Positions 56,690 to 64,000 of a stretch of DNA of 64,000 bases are shown piece by piece. The DNA is taken from NCBI GenBank assembly GCA_022747635.1, contig JAKTNV010000001.1:38992072-39056071 (forward strand), written 5' to 3'. Positions within the stretch are counted from its first letter, which is position 1, and each line of letters begins with the position of its first letter. The position numbers and the translations under genes were made by a program. This DNA is from Hetaerina americana (lineage: Eukaryota; Arthropoda; Insecta; Odonata; Calopterygidae). The notes beneath the pieces are model-generated. The model was not told where the DNA came from, made no database searches, and saw only the letters and a program-made list of their open reading frames with translations.

Positions 56690-58625
56690 TTGGTTATTGG
56701 TTACCCTTCCCCATGAACTACAACTGTAACTTAGTGGAAGGGCTTGTGGGTTCTGATAACACCAAGAGCTGTGTTGGCGGGAGCGATGATGATTGTTCCT
56801 GGTCGGGTCAACTATGCAAGTTCAGTCTAAAGGTAGGAACTAGACGGAGGTAGTCCTAGCAGCGTCTAATACTCAGTGAAGTATCTGCAAAGACGCCTGA
56901 TTCCGGTGGGTTGGCCATTTGAGTGATGATGTCGCGTTAAAGACACTATTGAGTTAGGTAACGGGGAAACACTTCAACATCTCATGGACATGTATTTGAG
57001 TATAGGTCCTGTAAACTACGAGATTAGGGCCATTGATTCGAATGTCTTGCTCGGCAGAAAGAAAAGGGGTCGTCATCTTACGAAGCCATTGCAAAACAAA
57101 ACCGACAGCAGCAGCCCAGAAGAGAACCGAACCAGTTAGGATAGGATCTTAGAATGCTAGAGCAATTTTGACGACACGGAAATTAGAATATATGCAAAGG
57201 GAAAGTCGAGGTGAGATGGAAGACTAGCGGGGATTACTGGATCGGTAGTTGCATAGTAAAATACAGCGAAGGGTGGCAATAACTTTGAACAAAAAGAAAG
57301 GAAGTGGTCTGGCAAAGATGGAGTAAGTGATTGATTAAATAATTATTCATATAAATAGAAGCTGAATCAAAAAACTTGGCCATTGTTCATTTCCACTTAC
57401 AGTCAAGCAATCATATGGAGGAAGAAGTTCACAGGTAATGGAAAATATCCGGGGATTTAGGAATATATCAGACTATATTTTGATTAGGCACAGATTTAGG
57501 GACAGCGTAATTAATTCGCGCAGTTTCCCGGGAGTGGATGCGGACTTCGATCAAAATTTAGTAATTGTGAAGTGCAGCGTCCGAATCAAGAATATAAAAC
57601 AGGGAAGACGGTTTAGGAAATGGAACATAGAAGCACTAATTGGATCAAAGCAAAGAAGGCTTCGAAAAAAGGGGACGGAAGTCTTATATTGGCTAATTCT
57701 TTTGTTATTATATTATTAATTTATGACGGAGGAGTTCGATTGGAAGATTCCATCAGATGAGGGTTAGTTCCCATGCCAAAAAAAGAAAGTCGTGAATAGA
57801 ATGTGGAAATTAAAAAAAAAACTCTTATGTTTGATTTCACATGCATAAAATTTGGTACTTAGGATCATCAATGAGGGGATGGGGTGGAGGGCTAACGATG
57901 ACTTAGCGGATGATCAGTTTGGATTCATATTGGGTTGAGGTGTGTAGGCAATAGCGGTCATGAAGATTAAACCAGGATGTATTTGTGTCTTTAGTAGATT
58001 TCGCGTTGTTCGATCGAATGTATTCGGTAGAATTAATGATTCATTGTAGAAAATAAAGAGTAGATAGGTGGGATAGGCCACTTAACGCAATCTGTATGTT
58101 CAAGTACATGTCTCAGATTGCTAAGGTACGAATGGCGGATGAAGAGTCGGGATGGGCAGTTTCAGGCTGAGAAGTAAGACATGTGGCCATTATCACCCCC
58201 GCTCTTCAACGTCCGGTGTGTAGTTTAGTATGAAGCGTCCGTTGCAGGTACGTGTTCGTTGAATCAGGGTGTTAAGCGTGGATTGTGTGGTTTTGAAATG
58301 TGGGCATAGAGAAGATGTGGGAGAATAGAGAAAGTGTGGGAGGAGATATGGTTGTTGGGAGTGACCCAAAGGAGGTAGGAAATGTGGTGTAGAGTATTTT
58401 GATACGGAAGGCTGGAGGATGTGATAGACGCGTTTGGACGCGAACGGGTTAGGGGGACGAACAGGTATGCTGGAAAGAATTTGGCATTGATGAACAGTTT
58501 AATGCACACTTAGTGGGCGGTCAATGCGTTTATTTTTGGACCGAACTGGGAAGTGTAGCGATCATGTCTGTGTCCGGCCGAAACCTACCTTTAATGGTAG
58601 GCTGCTAACAGTAAAATAAAAATTT
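56690..58625 (+). mobile_element. Heavily decayed LINE
   Basis: A 5' region (56700-57330) is followed by an endonuclease piece at 57438-57719 (SDYILIRHRFRDSVINSRSF, then PGVDADFDQNLVIVKCSVRI) and RT scraps to 58250 (MFKYMSQIAKVRMADEESGW). The 3' end, ggccgaaacctacctttaatggtaggct, resembles that of the LINE at 46424-49085. Far more mutated than the other copies. Confidence 0.7.
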
Positions 58626-59626
58626 AACTACCCACGGTTCTCACTTTCCAGGTTAAAATATTATCGCCAACATTGGTAAAGTGAAAAGGGAATTACTCTC
58701 GTTGCAAAGTGACGTCTCGGTATTTAAATAAAGACGATTTTTGTTACTTTGAATCTGCAAACTCAGTAATGCTCCTTCTCTTAGGATATTGCGAATCTTG
58801 ATGTCCTAATCAGTAAATGATGACGGTTACACTTCCATTTTTCTGTTACTATTTGCACAGTTTTCTATGAAGCAGCTTTATCTAATGTTCCATTCTGTAC
58901 GAATAAATAACTATTGAAGTAAAATTTTCCAATTGAACTCTTTCGATAAACTCCCCTTAGAAGCTTACTGGTAGCATAAAATATCCTTAGCTCTCGCTCA
59001 GTCGCCCTAATCAGGGATATAAAAGCTGACTAAAGTACAAGGTATTTGGAACGATTGATCGAAAAGAGAAATTATGACTCGTGAACTTTGTAATGGGACA
59101 TCATGTGGGAAGTTCCTTGATCATTTTTTTTGTTATCTGGCGGGCGACACCAGTTGTCTGTGTGTACACGATCGTGGTTTGCTCATTTCATTTCCCATCA
59201 GCCTTCTCAGAGTCCAAATCAACATAATATATCGCCCATGATCGAGACTGGAGAGTCTATCAAGAGGACGTAAAGTTCATCATAACACGTACTGACTTGA
59301 TCGAACGTCGAAGGAGAATTTTCAAAACGCCTATTATACGATAATTAGGAAAAATCTAATTGTTTTGTGTTGACGTTTACATTATTATTGAATCCCTAAA
59401 TTAATTAATGCTCCATCTTTTATAATTTAAGTATGGATTAAATCAATGATTACAAAGGAGGTAGGATAAGGGAGCTATGATATTCAGAACTTCTGATAGA
59501 AAACTGCTGTAGTTATTACTAATCATACGGAAGTTCATCTGACAACCTTTAAATTCTATATATCGAGTAAAGCCATCAATATTTTCCTTTGAAAAAACTT
59601 GGATTAACGATCGAGAATACATCCCT
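58626..59626. other. Intergenic, no feature seen
   Basis: A+T-rich. The minus-strand frame at 59751-59443 is not recognisable. Confidence 0.45.
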
Positions 59627-60079
59627 TTGAAATTCGTACAAGAGAAGCATATTACGATACCCAATAAGCATTGTAATTTGGATTGGTTTTTTGGTTTTGG
59701 GGTTAGTAAATGGCGGCATAGGATTCTCAAATTCCGAATGGTTATATCCAAAGGACATTATTATCATGTGATTTCTTTGAAAGAACAAAGCATGGATGCT
59801 CTTCATTGTGAAATTGAACATTTGAAATCTGTTCACGTTCGTAAACCGTCAAAAATTGGGCAATCGATCCATTATTACGCAAAAAAACAATATTTTAATG
59901 TAGGCATGGCGCGGGGAAAATTCGGAGGCGAGGCAACCGTAGATGATGAGAAGATGAGAGGGAATGGGAGGGCTAATGGCTGGAGAAAGATAGGGCATAA
60001 GTTATATTGGAGAAAGAATGGCTGGGAAAGGAGATGGGATGTGTGGATGAAGCGGTGTTTGGGCGAAGAGGATGGTTAA
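59627..60079 (+). other. Unassigned 150-codon open frame
   Basis: The frame opens MKFVQEKHITIPNKHCNLDW and is uninterrupted, but the opposite strand is also open over much of it. The last third is arginine/lysine/glycine-rich from purine-rich DNA. I see no family motif, splice signal or promoter. It could be a decayed retroelement or chance. Confidence 0.2.
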
Positions 60080-61763
60080 AGTTGAGGTTAGGGGAAAATC
60101 TGAAGGGATGCATGGATGTGGGTAGAGGGATGAGGGTGGAGGCAGTACATGAACGAGGTGAGGTTGGCCACTTCGAAGGCGTCCCGAGCAAGGTTTTCTG
60201 CCGACTTGCCAAAATTCGAACTCCATGCTCGGAATGTGATTTTGCTCGAGGTGAGCGAAAGGAGATGGACTAAACTACATCCCTAGACCAATTTATAATT
60301 TTGCAAAGTGTTCTTTGAATGGGGAGGTAATGCGATTCCAGTTTCAGAAACGGGTGCTTTAGGGTCCTTCGTAACCTTTCTTTTCATCTTTCCTCCGCTT
60401 ACTTTGAGCTGTATGAAGTCCAACCACTGGGCTCTTTTGAAATGTTTCCAAGGTTGAATTTAAAATTCCACATCAATTATAAAACTTATTCTCGGTCATC
60501 GCGCAGTACACGGATTATTTCCCGATTAACGATCAAATGATGCAGGATGAATGATGAAACCGATGCTCAAAATTTTTCTCCTTTAAATATTTGGCGCATG
60601 TGAATGCTATGAAGGATTGAGGTAAAATTTGAATGTGAATAACAGAGAGATCCAATTAATTAACTTGTAAATACATTTTATGATAATTTTGTGAAGAGCT
60701 TCATGGAAACTTGCCGTAATATTCCTTCTATATACTGGCGGAAAATGCCTTGTATAGTGTGATTATTTAAAGATGCGACTATCAACCCCTTATCTCTTCC
60801 CTTAGTGATCACCTGCGATGACCTTTCCGTACACTGGAAGAACAATTCTACGGCATTTTTGGGCTTGATTTAGATCTGGTTTCTTATTGTTAATTTTATT
60901 AAAATAGCCTTAAGGATTTGATTTAGATTTAAGCGACAAATCTGTACTAGCCGCTCTATCCGTACTCTTGGAATTTGGGAACTACATCAAGTACTGAGAG
61001 AAAAAATTATCTAAGAAATAATCTTGTCTTTACGAGTTTTGATTCGATGTTTTGGCTGTAAAAATGTGACTTATACATATATTGAAACAATTAATACGAT
61101 TAAAGAGGCTTTGGCAATATGAATTGGTTGCACTGAGGACGACGTATGGGTACATCCGCATAGTTCTCAAAAGTTTAGTGAAATTTATACTTTAAAATCG
61201 GCAGAGTTAAGAATCAGTTTCCTTTATCGGGTTATGGCTGCATTTTCCAGATTTGGCAGACATAAGTTTCGCTTCCATTACCGGAATGCTGTTAAATATG
61301 AAGACGCATAATGAAAAGTACAAATAATGGTGGCTCACCTAGTTGGACGTAAGGTCTGAGACCCCTCCAGATCACCTAATTTTTTCAGGTAAGTCTATCT
61401 GATTGCTGCACGCTTGTGCAGCAATCAAAGTCATGATTCATGTGCCAAATCTTTAATTCAGCGGTAAATTATACTCGTATATCCGTTTATCTGAAGAATT
61501 TCCGCCTTTTTTGCACCTCTGAACAACACTGTCGTGGAGCAGTCATTCTTTGTCGACTTAGTCCAAATCCTCGGAGGAAACATCTCCGTTGGAAAATTCT
61601 GAAACGTCTTGCCGATAAGCTAAAAAAAATTAACCCATTGAAACGGGTTTAAAGAAAAAATCATTGCCACATATCCTTCTTCACTGTGAGAGCTTTTATT
61701 TAATATCCAAATCAACTTGTGGAATTTGAATGCGAAGGCTTGTGTTCTGTTTTAAAGATCTCA
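60080..61763. other. Intergenic, no feature seen
   Basis: A short hairpin (tgattgctgcacgcttgtgcagcaatca near 61400) is the only structure noticed. Confidence 0.45.
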
Positions 61764-61830
61764 GGAGAGTCTCAATATAAAAATGCTATCGTTAGAATCT
61801 AACGATAGCATTTTTATATTGAGACTCTCC
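61764..61830. repeat. Perfect 33-bp inverted repeat with 1-nt centre
   Basis: Arms 61764-61796 and 61798-61830 (ggagagtctcaatataaaaa... and its complement) are perfect around a single A. I see no clear target duplication. The form resembles the larger foldbacks in this window. Confidence 0.9.
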
Positions 61831-62999
61831 TCCACGCAAATACATCAGTTGCCGTTCATCAATCTATTTTCTTGATTTTTTAGGCTTAGAGAAATTGAGA
61901 TTTTCTTGAGTTAAAAAATATATTTTGAGTGCTGCCTGAATCTTTGTAAAAATTCTGATAACCGGGTATTTCAGTATTAAGCTTGATAGTTTACAAATGG
62001 AAAGGAACAATCAAGATTTTTATTTCCCTTGTGGTTAATAATTGTTCATGCTATTCTTGTAAACAAACATTCAACATTGGGACTTCAGTATATTTAAGAA
62101 AGTCTTCATTTCTCTCATGGATATGAGCTTTCTTTGGAATTTTGCGATAAACCTTTCTTGTGCGAGAAGAAAGAAATGTCTGTTTACAGTAAAATTGCAA
62201 GATGACGTGAAGTAAAATACTCCGGACGGATACGGACATTTACATCTCATTTATTTTACCCTGGGTACCCACCCTCTTTCTATATCTCGGGAATCCAAGG
62301 AAAACGCAAACTGGTTCGGCTAGTAAAAACGGTTTTGATTTGACATTCTCTCATTTCCGCCTACGGCCCTTCGTCCTCTGAAGAGATAGCTCCTCCGTCC
62401 TTCCTGAGAAAATTCGAATTTGATGTAAACGTCTCCAAGTCTCCGTTAGGCGATAGGCGGGATCGGCTGACCAAAATTAGAAGTGACTGGAAAAATTTAT
62501 CTAATAATTATTAGCGAACGAAATTCATTAGTAAATTGCTAAAACATTGACCGACGTAATATGGCTTACCATCTAGGGAGAAGTAAATTATGAATACTCA
62601 ATGAACTGTTTTCTTGCATTTATTTATTCATTGGGCTATGCGACCCTTCTGGAGAAGATTGAAAGTTATGACGCCATAAAATTTTATGCACTGTACTGAG
62701 TTTTGACATCGTTTGTGAAGGGACTGTTCTATTCAACAAAAATAGAAAGCCACGATTAATTTTGGAAACTTCTGTAGAGCTTCGTGTGTGTCTGTGTGTA
62801 GAACAGTATGTGCCCGAATGCCGTTTATGAAGCCACAAGTGAATACCAAATATTTTCTTGGTCATTCTCTCCGTGGAAATGTCATCGGGTCAAATTGTGG
62901 GGACTGCGTCATTAAATCTTTCGGGACCAGAGAAATGACATTGCTATCTGCCTTTTCCAACATTGCTATTAAACCAAGCGACCCTCTCCGGTTCCTAGC
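61831..62999. other. Intergenic, no feature seen
   Basis: A+T-rich passing into the third G+C-rich island. Frames at 62239-62051 and 62865-62620 are not recognisable. Confidence 0.45.
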
Positions 63000-64000
63000 G
63001 AATGCGCATAGGGGCTCGATGACTCCTGTCCGGCCCAGAGGAAGCCGACGACGGAATGCTATAGGGAAAATCTGGTGTCCCTGGCCCTTCCACCAAGAGA
63101 TGGTGGAGACGTGGGCAGACGCATTTGTACAGCATGTACAGTCCCATACACCCCAGACGGCTCGGTACCCCCTCTTGAATGCTCCCTTCCCTTCGCCCTC
63201 CATTGGTTCCTAACCAAACCCCTCCACTTCCACCTCACATTCTCACGCACACACCCACCTCGGCTTTCGTCGGCTCTCTCCGTCGCCCCTCTCACAGACA
63301 ACCACCAACACCCCCACCGTGCCTCTGCCGGCAGGAGTGCAAAGGTTTTAGGCCGGGGAGGATGGGGGGAGGTTGGTAGAGCCAAAGCAGGAGGGGGTGA
63401 AAGGAGGGGGAACGGTGTCCGGAGGGCGGGCAGAGGGGTACGGAGAGAGCGAGGAGAGGAGGCCGTGAAGCGCGGGAGATCGGCGGCCACACGACTGGCG
63501 CATCCCTTGGGCACGAGGCAGGCCACGCGCCCGCACTCCCTCTCCCGCCCTCCGTCAACCTCTCCTCTGGAGCCCCACTCGCCCCTACACACACCGTAGG
63601 GAGGACGAAAGAGAGGGAGACAGGGAGGTTCCCTCCGTATATCCCCAGCACGCGCCACAGTACTGAGCCGCCTTCCCTCTTTCCATCTCTCTCTCTCTCT
63701 CCACACGCGGGACGGCGGCGCGCAAGATCGCGCGCACCTCCGTCTCCGTCCCTCCCCTCCCTTCCATTACCCTCCCCTGACGTCCCTTCCTACCTCCCCC
63801 TACCCAATCCCTTTCCCGCCTTTTTCCTTCCACCCTCTCCTCCCCCTCTGTTTCACCCGCACTCCAGTTTTTGGTGCCTCCCTACCCTGTCTCCCCTCCC
63901 CCTCTGCCATCGTCCTCCGACTCCCCAAACCATTCCAGTTTTCCGACCAAACATCCCCCTTTTCCTTCTCATCCCCACTACTTCCCTAAACACACACACA
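63000..64000. promoter_or_regulatory. CpG-rich island 3 at window end
   Basis: G+C-rich with CG clusters (cgacggcggcgcgcaagatc near 63710), CT-microsatellites and a (CA)n start at the end. Long frames on both strands (63706-63059 -, 63075-63599 +) are mutually exclusive and low in complexity. A promoter or 5' UTR of a gene beyond the window is possible. Confidence 0.4.

Noticed and set aside
62788..63213. 141-codon + frame
   Set aside because: The opposite strand is open too; no recognisable domain and no splice or promoter support.
63059..63706. Minus-strand 215-codon frame near the right edge
   Set aside because: Same composition artefact; overlaps a 174-codon + frame.

Overview
The window looks like nuclear DNA of an arthropod, most likely an insect. 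It is A+T-rich and intron-rich, with GT-AG splice signals. It is loaded with mariner DNA transposons, Penelope-like elements (PLEs), LINE relics and tRNA-derived SINEs. Nothing looks prokaryotic: there are no operons, CRISPR arrays or Shine-Dalgarno-led genes. The species cannot be named from the sequence alone.

The left half (about 264-31614, + strand) is one long gene for a class I cyclic-nucleotide phosphodiesterase with two GAF domains (PDE5/6/10/11 type). I recovered 14 exons. The twelve from 13115 to the stop at 31612-31614 join in consistent reading phase and run from the end of GAF-A through GAF-B and the whole catalytic domain. The start of the gene lies upstream of the window, and part of GAF-A is not certainly placed. 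The catalytic domain keeps the four metal-ligand positions but has lost the second histidine of HDxDH and the E-x-HH motif, so it may be a pseudo-phosphodiesterase or have altered activity. A one-exon gene for a small secreted cysteine-containing protein lies antisense in one of its introns (7403-6732).

The introns hold mobile DNA: a dead mariner (815-2105), a mariner with an internal deletion that received a SINE (10494-11801), tRNA-derived SINEs, two LINE relics, a paired hairpin repeat (16472-16625 and 23113-23305), and a PLE relic that was itself hit by a deletion-derivative mariner (28151-28903).

The right half (31615-64000) holds no gene that I can support. It contains an intact mariner with an open transposase (33542-34867), a PLE with 583-bp inverted copies of its 3' end and a 13-bp target duplication (35885-38186), a long LINE (46424-49085), another PLE end (49230-49950), another mariner relic (50114-51031) and a decayed LINE (56690-58625). 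Three G+C-rich, CpG-rich, pyrimidine-rich islands (43154-43640, 51180-52680, 63000-64000) could be promoters or first exons of genes outside the window.

The most distinctive structural signal is a set of long foldbacks. Two, at 21447-21656 and 41647-41810, have 13-14 bp target duplications and a one-sided tail. They look like PLE insertions reduced to inverted copies of the 3' end. Hammerhead-like ribozyme cores (CTGAnGA ... GAAAC) are visible at several PLE ends.
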